Positions 52,854-62,245 of a stretch of DNA of 64,000 bases are shown here, in pieces. How positions within the stretch are numbered: the stretch's first letter is position 1; each line of letters starts with the position of its first letter. Source of the DNA: Diatrype stigma (Eukaryota > Ascomycota > Sordariomycetes > Xylariales > Diatrypaceae); NCBI GenBank assembly GCA_022225965.2, contig JAKJXP020000073.1, forward strand, positions 1-64,000, in the 5' to 3' direction. The notes under the pieces were generated by a model. It saw nothing but the letters and a program-made list of their open reading frames with translations. It did not search any database and had not been told where the DNA came from. Made by a program: the position numbers and the translations under genes.

Positions 52854-55612
52854 CTACTGCACTACACACTCCCTATCTGGCAACTCCAGCTTGCTTCTGC
52901 TACCGTTGCTATCCTTCCCCTTCCCCTTGTCGGGGCGCGACTTGGACTTTCCTCGCTGGTGTTTACCGTTGACAGCGACTTCCTTCTCCTTCTCGTTCGA
53001 CCCGGTGGAGTCGAGGACTTCGTAGTCCTCATCGGTGTCTACGCTGTTATTGTTGTTGCCGTTGCCGTTTCCATTGCTGTTCCCGTTGCTGTTGGTCGTA
53101 TCTCGTAGTGGTTCCTTACTTGGTCTCACCAGGCCTCCTAATCTAGACATAGCAGAAAAGCTGATCCGACCCTCCCCGGCCTGGCTCTGTGGCCGGCTTT
53201 TGGTGCCGTTCTTGAATTTGGCGGCGGCGCGGCTTATCCGCTGCGCTGTGGACTCCTCCGTCACTGGGGACGGAATCGGAGAGTGGTTCGCGCTAGAATC
53301 GATGTTCGCTTCGCTATCTCGACGCGATACGCTCAGGAACCCGTCTTCGTCTGCAAAACTGCGTCTCGATGGCGGCTCTAACTCGGTCGAGAAGCGAACA
53401 CTAGCGTTGGTCGATGGCAACGCGCTCAAGTTCTCAAAGTAGCTACTAGCTTGTCGGGATACCGCCGGTCGATCCTGACTGCATCCCGACGCTTCCGAAA
53501 GGGCGACGTTGATCTTAGTGTCGTCGTAGGAGGGTGGCTGCATTTCCGTGCTGTCGGCCGAACTTGTAGCGACGTCGATGACTGGCACAACCTGGTAGAA
53601 GAGCAAGTAGGGCATCTCTTCTTTTAAGGATTGCTTGATGTCGTCAACCGGGGCGACTCGCTGGTCTATCAAGAGGTCGTCAAACTTGACCCACTGTGCC
53701 TCCTCGTAATCCGGCGGAGGATCTTTCTCATATCGGCGGTTGTCAGTAAGCAGCTTTGGCGCGACGCGACAAAATGAGATATAATGGCCTGAGTGGACTG
53801 AATCTCCTCGGTGACAAACGACCGACTGCAGTACGAGCTTATATTCAGCACTGAGTTCGTTGTCGTCTGCCTGGCGTTCATCGGTGATGAAATGAGGTAG
53901 CCGAAGACTATCGGGTATGTCGATGAAGGTATTATGACGCTTCGCATTTCCATTTTCATCCATCATATAGCGCTTCAGACATATGCCAACGACAGGTCTC
54001 TGGCTAAAGTGGCGTGCCACCTCTAGGTTACTTCGCGGCTCCTTATTGGCCGGCGAATGCCATGCTGTGCAAGGTTAGCCAGATATGTACATCGCTAGAA
54101 GCGCGAGGGGAATGAAGTAACCCACGTATTAGTTTGAAGAATTGCCAGGCGGGAATGGTTATGGCCTTCACGACGGAGGCTCGTTTTTTGCTTCTTTGGA
54201 AAAGACTAGCTGCGTCTGACTCTGTGGGCTTGCCTTCTTCATCCAACACTACGCGCTGGATTATGCTTTCCGTCCGGGCTCGACTGGGTCTGGTGGGAGT
54301 GGGCTGCGATCCGCTCGCCTCAGGCTTTGGGGTCGATGTCCATCTTCGCTCTATAGGTGCTGGGTCTGGTTCACCGTCTGATTCGGGGGGTGAAACCTCT
54401 CGGTTGTTTGTAGTATCGGGATTCATGAGGATCCTGGGTATTGTTGGTGTATTTGTAGATACTGGAGAATTTGTTATATCGGGTCTCTCTGCTGTTATCT
54501 TCTTTTCATCTAGACTGTCCCTTAACACATCAACCTGCGAGTTGAAGTATTCTTCAAGACAGTCTTCTAGCCGGACCCCTTTCCCTTCTGTGTCAGACGG
54601 GACACCCAGGTTCAAAAGCCTCTCGTATACGACCTTGTGATCCGCATCGTCCTTTTTGCCGTGGTGGAATAAATCGACTTTCAAAGTAAGAAGAGGGAGC
54701 TGCAATGTCTCCGTGATAAAGGCGAAGGCTTCCGATGTGTCTTGCTGCTCGAGCTCCTGTGCTTCTCTCCAACCGCACTCAGCTAGAGAATCCTGGATAT
54801 GTTCGGTCTGTAGACCCAAAGTCAGCTACCATCCTGTACCAACGTAAAGTACGCAAAGACAGAAATCCCCACCATGTCCGTTTCGATCAGTTGCCCGCTT
54901 CTCAGCAAGTTGACCCAGAGCCGCAGTAACGCAGCTAGCCTCTTGGGCGTCTCCTCAAGCGATTCGTCCTTCAGCATGCATTCGAACGACTCGAGCTTCG
55001 CGAACATGGCGAAAAGCAACGCGTCTAGGTAGCACGTCACGGCCTCGCGGTTTTCCGCGCCACGCATGCGTACATTTGGATCGTAGGGGACTATCGTGCC
55101 TGCAAAGGACCGATTCTGTATTACAAGTAGTTCGATCGCTCTGTCAACGTCACCGGCGGCATATCTCGTATTAAGAGCATATTGTATGTGGTCATCGGTA
55201 ATGCTCAGAATTTCCAGGTCGGTGATTTTGCGTCGCACTTCGGCAATCTACTGGGAGTCAGTATATCCTCTAGCGATTGAGATGCTCGGATGCACAGAAC
55301 GGTTGACGGGCCTCTTGCAAACAGCTAGAGCCGTATCGCAAGTTTCACCTCGCCACCGCTACTTGAATTGGATAACCGAATGGTGGTGTATATAAGGAAG
55401 ACATTGTGACGAACCTTGTGTGCTACCTTCTCTTCCTTGCTCTCCTCGCCGTTAGCCAAACGCCTCGCAGAGTCGGTTTTGAACAAGCCAAAGAAGGCCT
55501 CGGCGGACAGCGGTCGATGCTTGTGGGTAGCAGGATCCGAAGACCTGCTTCGACGGTGGCCATTCTTGTCGCGACGACTCAGGAACTTCTTGGGTAGCCC
55601 GCCGCGTTTCAT
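52854..55612 (-). CDS. Ubiquitin-specific protease (USP/UCH family)
   Basis: Exons are complement(join(52854..54064, 54126..54807, 54873..55247, 55415..55612)), coding 821 residues. Donors are GTTCGT, GTGGGG and GTGGGT, weaker than usual, but frames and family blocks agree. USPs cleave ubiquitin from proteins with a Cys-His-Asp triad. The Cys box is in exon 2 (AVTCYLDALLFAMF, Cys138), lacking the common Gly-Asn-Thr before the Cys. Exon 3 has the QLEQQDTSEAFAFI-type QQD box. A Ser/Pro/Thr-rich insertion (about 280-385) splits the domain, and exon 4 has VVGICLKRYMMDENG and the His box GDSVHSGHYISFCR (His512), then WVKFDD and YLLFYQ. Residues 590-821 are an unstructured tail with poly-Asn/Gly and basic segments, ending ECVVQ. 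The yeast counterpart was not identified. Confidence 0.9.
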
Positions 55613-57285
55613 GGTGCAGGTAGAGCCTCCAAGGTATGGAGGTTAGGGGTAAGTTTGCGGTATGCGGTGTGTTGGATAGGAGTATGTCTGCAATGCTCCT
55701 GTAGCCTCCCGGTTCGCAACCCCCGGAGAGCTTGGTATTAAGGCCGGGGAATATGATAGTGGAAAGTGTCTGGCATGTTCCTGGAGTTAAGATGCCCTCC
55801 AAAGCACTGCGACCATGATTCGAAGGGTCCGTAGAGATTTTTCCGTTGCCTGTGACGTAAACTCTGCTGTCGTTATAAGAATGGCGGAAATCGTGGTGGT
55901 TGTGACAAGGTGAATAGGGGTAAGAGCAGTTGTAAAAGCTTAAAGGAGAATTGTAAATACCACGGTATCATTCACCGTGGAGAGCTTCGCCTGGTTTCTA
56001 GAAATAGACGAGCAGACGAGACAGTGATGAGCGAGGGGTCCAATATCTAATGGATAATAAGGGTTGTAGCCTGTAGGGTGGTATGTAGGGTGGTATGTAG
56101 GCGGGCTTTCGGTGGGCTGGTAATGTACGAAGTAGGCCGAAGGTACGCCAAAGACAGGTACATAGCCCTACATATGTACGCTACAAGGCATGTACATGCA
56201 TACAGTGCATATAGTACATACAGTACATACATACATACAGTACATACAGTACGGCGCGATAGCGTGATTAGGCGGCTCCTACTTCGTACCTAGCTGCCCA
56301 TAGGCGATGTTACAGCACCTAAGCGCTGATTCACCAGCCAACTCAGGCATCATCGACCACCCTGCCACCCCACCACCGCTCATCGCAGCCGTCCATAGAT
56401 CGCAGCCATCGTGCTGCTGATCAGTCTGGTTAGATCCGGTCGATCGACTCACTAACGGCTTTATCTGTGCTCGGGATGCATTCGATGCGACCTTGTATGT
56501 CGAGAACTACCTAGTCTAGAGTCGGGAATACTGAGAACTCAGGGACCTACATCATACCTACCTGCTTGAGTAAGCATTCGAGATACACAATCATATTGCA
56601 ACCTTGGAACCCATTTATCATCAACCATCACCGTGGGATACATTATGTCAGAGTGCGTTTTACTCCACCCCTGAACGGCGCGGAACGCTCACTTTACACC
56701 TCCCAGCCTCCATGATATAGGTACCTAGGCAGATACCGGTATGTGAGTAGTGTATACCTACTACATAATGTAGACATAAGTAAGTGTATATGGCAGTACC
56801 TAGGTAGCCTCGGTAGCTAGCTGAGAGTCGAGATGACTACGTACTCGTTGTTGGTCGGGTTCGTATCGTGTGACCAAGGAGTTAGGTAAGTCAGGCGCTC
56901 TCCGAGAATTTATCGAAGGCCCGACTCTACGAACGAAATCCCGTTCTACATACTTATATTACCTCTTAAGTAGGCATCCAATTCACCCCTCATGCATGCG
57001 GTCAATCGTAGATTGCTAAAACCCCGGCTGCCCGAGGCTCTATGGCTGTACTTTTGCGAGACAGCGATGATAGCCAGACATGAGTATACTATGTACTGTC
57101 CTACACCTTGCTACATAAGATCTGCTGGACCGAGCTGGATCTATGTAGGGAGCTCCCGGAAGCTGATTGGTGTTCTCCAATGGCGGAGGCCTAAACTAAA
57201 GACTAGATCCCTAGATCCCTTTGGTGGTTGATCACGATTGCTATCCCCTGTGAATCCCATAGCCGCGCACATGATCGTCGTCTAT
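55613..57285. other. Intergenic, promoter of the ubiquitin protease gene
   Basis: No supported gene. It shows GTATGTAGGGTG direct repeats (56080-56103), (ACATACAGT)n copies (56212-56252) and CCTAGG palindromes (56718, 56801). Confidence 0.5.
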
Positions 57286-57736
57286 ATGGCTTCTCTTAGC
57301 AGGCCAAGAATGCCGTCGTCTTGTTGGTGAGATGAAGGCCGCGTTGGTGGCGGGGTAAACCTTGAATTACTAACCTCCTTTTCACACCAGCCATATCCTC
57401 AACTATGTAACGCTGCAATGGCCCAAGGGGCTGACGAAAGTACCTAATATGTAGAAAGGAACAGCAGAGGACAGCGGGCCGGTTGGGTGTCTTAAGTATG
57501 AACCTAGTATTCCCAGAGAACCATGGGGAGAGAAGTTCGTTGGCAGGAAGATGGTCCCTGGGGATGCCCCCAGTCGTGGAGATGTGAGTTCCCGGGACTT
57601 GAATGATGCGGCCATCCTGGAGGATCTGATGGACCTGATTTTAACACGAGAGACATCCAAGAAGTCTCACGATATTTACCCTGGATCTTTCGACTCATTA
57701 CTCGTTTGCCCGGCCACTTCTTCAAATAGGTCGTAG
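57286..57736 (+). pseudogene. Gene relic with intron and in-frame stop, unknown family
   Basis: A short ATG exon (57286-57326) ends in a GTGAGA donor. The presumed intron (57327-57390) has a textbook TACTAAC branch site 20 nt before its CACCAG acceptor. Downstream, one frame reads HILNYVTLQWPKGLTKVPNM, meets TAG at 57452-57454, then continues in the same frame for about 93 codons (CLKYEPSIPREPWGEKFVGR, and later AAILEDLMDLILTRET and DIYPGSFDSLLVCPATSS) to a stop at 57734-57736. The composition is strongly protein-like. Either a single nonsense mutation has killed a small gene, or the segment is the 3' end of a larger, eroded one. I do not recognise the family. Confidence 0.45.
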
Positions 57737-58635
57737 CCTCGGCATGATTCTGACTTGTTCTATCTGATAAGTGTTATACAGACTTATACAGACTTATGGT
57801 ATATTAGAACTTATACAAGCTGCTACGATGCCATCGCATTATCTCTTCTGCAGCAGCCTTCCGTTCAACAAAACACAGTTGCACCATCACGTTGTTAGCT
57901 CATATAACTAGGGCATACCGAAAGGCTCAGTATACCACTGAATACCTAGGTAGTTGACCAGTTACCTAGCTGCCCATTCCCGACATGCTTCCTGCATGCG
58001 TCATATACCTAATTTGTTAAAGCATATATCGAGGCGATAGTTGTGACTTGGCCTCAATTTCCCGATTCCTGCAGCCTTGTGAAGGAATAAGCAGAGATAT
58101 AAGGTAAGAACTGAAACCTTGAAGCTTCTAATGACGTTTCGGTGTTACGGTACGCCGTTGATGTATTCGCTTGTAATGGAGTTAAGTACCTTCCAATACC
58201 CAAATATACTGAGCAGGGATTATTGGCCCAGCTCTTTGGTTCCAGTTAGCGTTTTGATGGGTGAATCGAATCTGGCGTAGCAGTGCTAGTACCTAAATGG
58301 TTGACACACAGGCCACCTGCACCTGCATCGAGGCTTTAGGTAGGCACGTCGGGGGTCGGAGCCGGGGGTTTTGGTGCAGGTCAGGTCCCACTTCAATGCA
58401 GTGGATGGAGAGGCTCTGCCCAGCACTGGAGCACTGGAGCACTGGAGCACTGGAGCACTTTGGAGAGGTCGGTAAAAGGAATTTCAGAAATGCCGACCTT
58501 TGAAATTTCCCAGGCCAGGGTCCAGCAGCAGTCCAAGCAAGGAATCTGATACGGTGCCGATTAAGCTGGTGAAGCTCGGTTGGTCACTTTGCGACGGGAG
58601 TCGGCCTTGATTTTTCGGGGTATACAGAATTCGAG
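57737..58635. other. Intergenic, promoter of mrpl7
   Basis: No gene. TTATACAGACT repeats lie at about 57774-57797, and an octamer array at 58422-58459. Confidence 0.5.
58422..58459 (+). repeat. Octamer array AGCACTGG x4.8
   Basis: Four perfect 8-bp units plus a partial one, about 180 bp upstream of the mrpl7 ATG. Confidence 0.95.
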
Positions 58636-60162
58636 ATGACGGCCCTGCGGGAATTGCCTCGGGCTGGACGGCAATTGTTCAGCGCCGCATCGCACTGGAA
58701 GCCGTGCACGTCTAGTATTCGGAGATGCGCCTCCACAGAAGCAGCGGCACCACCTCCACCTCCACCACCGTCACAACCGAAACCACGACCGGCCACGGCA
58801 GGCCCCCTCCCCGAGGATATCGAGGCGGCATCCGGCCTCGCGACACCGATTGTCACGAGGGAGGATGTCCGTCTCATCGACCCGCGCAAGCGAGCCAGTC
58901 GAAGGAACTTTGAGCTTCCCCACGAAAGGTGAGAAATATAGCATAGCATGGAGGGGCATGGGAGCGAGCAAGCGGGCGAGCGAGAAAGAAAGAAGAAGAA
59001 AAAAAGGAAGAAGAAGAAGAAGAGAAGCTGCTTGGCATGACCACAGTACCTAGGCAAGAAAGAAGCATGGCCTAGAACACGCAAACTCACCAACCCGCTA
59101 CAGATACCGATACCACCCCCCGAAATACTACAGAGGTCCTCTGCACCCGGTGCAGCCGCCGCCCGCGTCGGACCCGGTAGCGCGCAACTTCACGCCGGGG
59201 CCGTTCAACCTGCCGCGGCTCAAGCAGACGTACCACTCGACGATCGCGTCGGACCTGATGACGCTGACGTACCAGCACACGCCGCCGGGGACGGAGCCGC
59301 GGCCGGAGCGGGTGCGGCTGCGGGAGTGGGACGACTCGTCGCCGTACATGAAGGGGCGGCCGAAGCGCGGGCCCCGCGGCAACGACGTGCTCTTCCCGCT
59401 CGAGCAGGAGATCACCTGGCGCAACATCCCCGAGGTCCGCGCCGTCCACGTCTCCATGTACGTGCCCAAGGCCAAGAAGAACCCCGACCACCTGATCGTC
59501 TGCCGCGCCGTCATGCAGACCATCACCGGCGTCCGCCCCTCCATCACCGTCAACCACCAGAGCGTCGCCCAGTGGGGCATCATCCGCGGCGACCGCACCG
59601 GCGTCAAGGCCTCCGTCTACGGCGAGCAGGCCTGGGAGTTCATCGACAAGGTCATCCAGCTCGTGTTGCCCAAGATTAAGGAGTGGCAGGGTGTCGAAGG
59701 TGGGTTTGCTACGTTACTCCTCTCTTTCCATCCCATTCCATTGCCTTGTATTGTTGCATTTGAGCGTTTTTCCATTTCCCATTTCATTTTTATCTTTACG
59801 TTTTGCTTTTCTTCTTCTGCGATGCCCATTTACTGACTCACGAGGGAACCCCCCTTAATAGGAACAACGGGTGACAGCACTGGAAACATCAGTTTCGGTC
59901 TCAAGCCTCATGAGGTCGGGTACTTCCCCGAAGTAGAAGCCAATTATTCGGTGAGTCTTCCTTCCTCACTCGTGCCACTTTCTTTAGGGGGATAGAATAG
60001 CCGGCCAGCAACACCGATGTCTAACAGACCACCCAGCTGTACCCAGCCAAGATGATACCCGGTTGCCGGATCATGCTTGAAACGACGGCAAAGTCTGATC
60101 GGCACGCCAGACTGCTATGCTCTACGATAGGGATTCCGTTCTACGGGGAGTTGGTGGATTAG
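58636..60162 (+). CDS. mrpl7: Mitochondrial large ribosomal subunit protein uL5m (Mrpl7)
   Basis: Exons are join(58636..58928, 59104..59699, 59862..59950, 60028..60162), coding 370 residues; phases match. uL5m lies in the central protuberance of the mitoribosome and contacts 5S-site/tRNA regions. The N-terminus is Arg/Ser/Ala-rich without acidic residues (to about 38), a typical presequence, followed by a Pro-rich spacer (about 43-60). The core has the NIPEVRAVHVSMYVPKAKKN strand-turn, ITGVRPSITVNHQSVAQWGI, the GVKASVYGEQAWEFIDKVI block and, across introns 2 and 3, GNISFGLKPHEVGYFPEVEA and LYPAKMIPGCRIMLETTAKS. The C-terminal helix RHARLLCSTIGIPF matches ribosomal L5 ends. Confidence 0.94.
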
Positions 60163-60526
60163 GCGGCACGGCGCTTGTACCCGTCCAAATGAGACATGTA
60201 TGATCCCGTCACCTGAAGAGTGTAATAATACTCTTGTACCATACTTGCGCAATCATGAGAAAGGCAAAGACAGGATAAAGAAAAAATTCCGTTTTACTTC
60301 ATTCGTGATGTTTGCTCTACGCAAGACTGTGACGCAGCTTTTCTCCGTTTTTTCCCATTTTCCCATTTGCCCCTATCTAGGATATGAACTCGCCGTCATC
60401 CGGCGACCAAAAAAAAAATGCTCATGTCTGTCTGACCCTCCCTGTATGTCTCCCCAACGCCAGCCATGCAGTCAAATCTCTCCGTATGTGCCCCAAAAGG
60501 AAGTCGCGCCAAATCGCTAGCTATGT
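60163..60526. other. Short convergent intergenic region
   Basis: Mrpl7 (+) and fes1 (-) converge with 364 bp between stop codons. It is AT-rich with an A8-9 run near 60409. Only 3' UTRs are expected. Confidence 0.6.
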
Positions 60527-61333
60527 CTACGCGTTCTTGGCCTTCTCCTTCAGGTTGTCGATCAGGCCGTTGATGGCGTCCATGTCCGTGGCGTCGATCT
60601 TGTCGTCGACCTGCTCGCCCTTCTTCCGCAGCTCGCTCGTGCACACGTCCATGGCGGGCTGGTAGTTCCTCACGGCGGAGCTGAGCGCGTAGACGGCCTT
60701 CCTCCGAACCTCCTTGTCCTCCGCCCCTCCCTCTTGCGCCGCCGGTGCGTCGTCGGCCACAGCGCCCTCGGGCTCGAAGGCCGGGGCGCGCTCGCCCAGC
60801 GCCATGCCGACGAGGCGCTCGACGCCGCCGAGCGCCACCAGGCGCTCCTGGCAGGGCGCGTTGTTCTGGACGGCGGTGCCGACGCACCAGGCGGCCATGA
60901 GGCGGATCTCGCGCTCGGCGTGGCCCAGCAGGCCGAGCAGCGGCGTCCACAGGCCCAGCTTGCCCAGCAGGTTGGCGTTGTCCAGCGACTCCACCAGCTG
61001 CTCCAGGTTGTCGAACGCCGTCAGCCGCGACTCCAGCGTGATCTCCGGGTCCGTCGACGTGATGTGCGCCACCGCCGCCTGCATCAGCTCGGCCTCCGAG
61101 GGCCCGCCGAAGAGCTGCGCTAGGAGCTCGGGGTCGAGCGGCTGTTTGGTGCCGTTGGTGGTGGTGGTGGTGTCGGAGGCGGCGGCGGGGGCGGCGGGGG
61201 AAGCGGCGGCGCTTGTGCTGGTGACGGCGGTGCTACCGTTGGTTGTGTTGTTGTTGCTCGTGTCTGGTGACCCCGTCGTTGTGTTCTCGATACTCCATTT
61301 TAGGAGCTCGTTCAGGCTCTTGCTTTGTGCCAT
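60527..61333 (-). CDS. fes1: Hsp70 nucleotide exchange factor Fes1
   Basis: A single-exon gene of 268 residues. Fes1/HspBP1 is a cytosolic armadillo-repeat factor that releases ADP from Hsp70 and helps send misfolded proteins to degradation. The start MAQSKSLNELLKWSIEN is the family signature. An upstream in-frame ATG at 61408 adds His/Pro-rich sequence and is probably untranslated. A Thr/Ala/Asn-rich linker (about 20-60) leads to LDPELLAQLFGGPSEAELM, then the armadillo helices: ALDNLEQLVE-like DNLEQLVESLDNANLL, WTPLLGLLGHAEREIRLMAA, CVGTAVQNNAPCQERL and EVRRKAVYALSSAVRN. An Ala/Glu-rich loop (about 175-195) is inserted before the last repeats. The C-terminus is MDAINGLIDNLKEKAKN. Confidence 0.95.
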   Translation of the reverse strand: MAQSKSLNELLKWSIENTTTGSPDTSNNNTTNGSTAVTSTSAAASPAAPAAASDTTTTTNGTKQPLDPELLAQLFGGPSEAELMQAAVAHITSTDPEITLESRLTAFDNLEQLVESLDNANLLGKLGLWTPLLGLLGHAEREIRLMAAWCVGTAVQNNAPCQERLVALGGVERLVGMALGERAPAFEPEGAVADDAPAAQEGGAEDKEVRRKAVYALSSAVRNYQPAMDVCTSELRKKGEQVDDKIDATDMDAINGLIDNLKEKAKNA

Positions 61334-61793
61334 TTTGGCCTCTGGTTCTGTGTGAGGTGGTAGATCTGGAGGCAAGTGTTGCGTATTGCGCCTAAGATGT
61401 CGATGCACAATATGATGTTTGCTTTACTTAGTGAGAGCGAATGGTATAAGTCCTCGTGTATTGTAAGTGGGAATTTGATATCTCAGACGGATTTCGAGGG
61501 ATTTCGAGTAATGGTAATTATGGCTCGTTGTTGTAGTTTACTGGCAAATATCATCATCGTTTGCGCGCACCCAATATACTTACATATGCACCCGTAGGCT
61601 CTGGCCGAACCTTTAAGAAGGCCATTGAATATTCGCGAAGATGATGAAAGATAAGACGGCGATAAGCCTTTTCGGGTCTAGTTTCTACTGATATATGCTG
61701 ACATATGCCAGCATGTATGTACCTGCCTCCTTGCTCTCCTGGGACACACATGGCAGGACATGGGCATAGATAGAATCTCGAGGTCTTTTTTAT
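61334..61793. other. Intergenic, promoter of fes1
   Basis: It contains the leader of fes1 and AT-rich DNA up to the 8-bp target duplication of the next element. No gene was seen. Confidence 0.5.
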
Positions 61794-62237
61794 GAGACCT
61801 GCTATTGGGGCTATAACAATTTTACTCAAGGGCTATTGCCCCACCATGACAGCTGCTTGCCGGACCTATACCAATACGCTAGCTTCCAGTTTCCCTACTT
61901 ACTTACCTACTAGGTAAGTATTATAGCCGCCGCTCGCCCCTCCTTTCCGTAATTGCGACCAAGATGCCAGTGCCCCTCAAGCATCTTTAGAAGCCATTGG
62001 CTAAAGGCTTTATAAAGCCAGCAAACGCTGCACCGGCATTACCGCCGAATCGGGCATCGGACTGCTTTAGTATGTATGTCGGTATTATAGTAATACGAAA
62101 CCTGGAATATGATAATATAGTAGTGGTTTCGATAGGTAGCTACATAGGGGGCCTCAAGTACTATTCGCGGCCTGACAGTTGGCAAGGTGGGGTTATAGCC
62201 CTCAAGTAAAATCTTTATAGCCCCAATAGCAGATCTC
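61794..62237. mobile_element. 444-bp TIR element with 8-bp target duplication (hAT-like MITE)
   Basis: The ends are inverted repeats of about 55 bp with roughly eight mismatches, starting GAGACCTGCTATTGGGGC on the left. The flanks carry an 8-bp direct repeat TTTTTTAT (61786-61793 and 62238-62245). An 8-bp duplication is typical of hAT transposons, although the low complexity of this particular octamer weakens the argument. The TIR contains two related GGGCTATAA/GGGCTATTG words. There is no transposase frame inside. The TIR divergence indicates an older copy than the 571-bp element. Confidence 0.7.
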
Positions 62238-62245
62238 TTTTTTAT

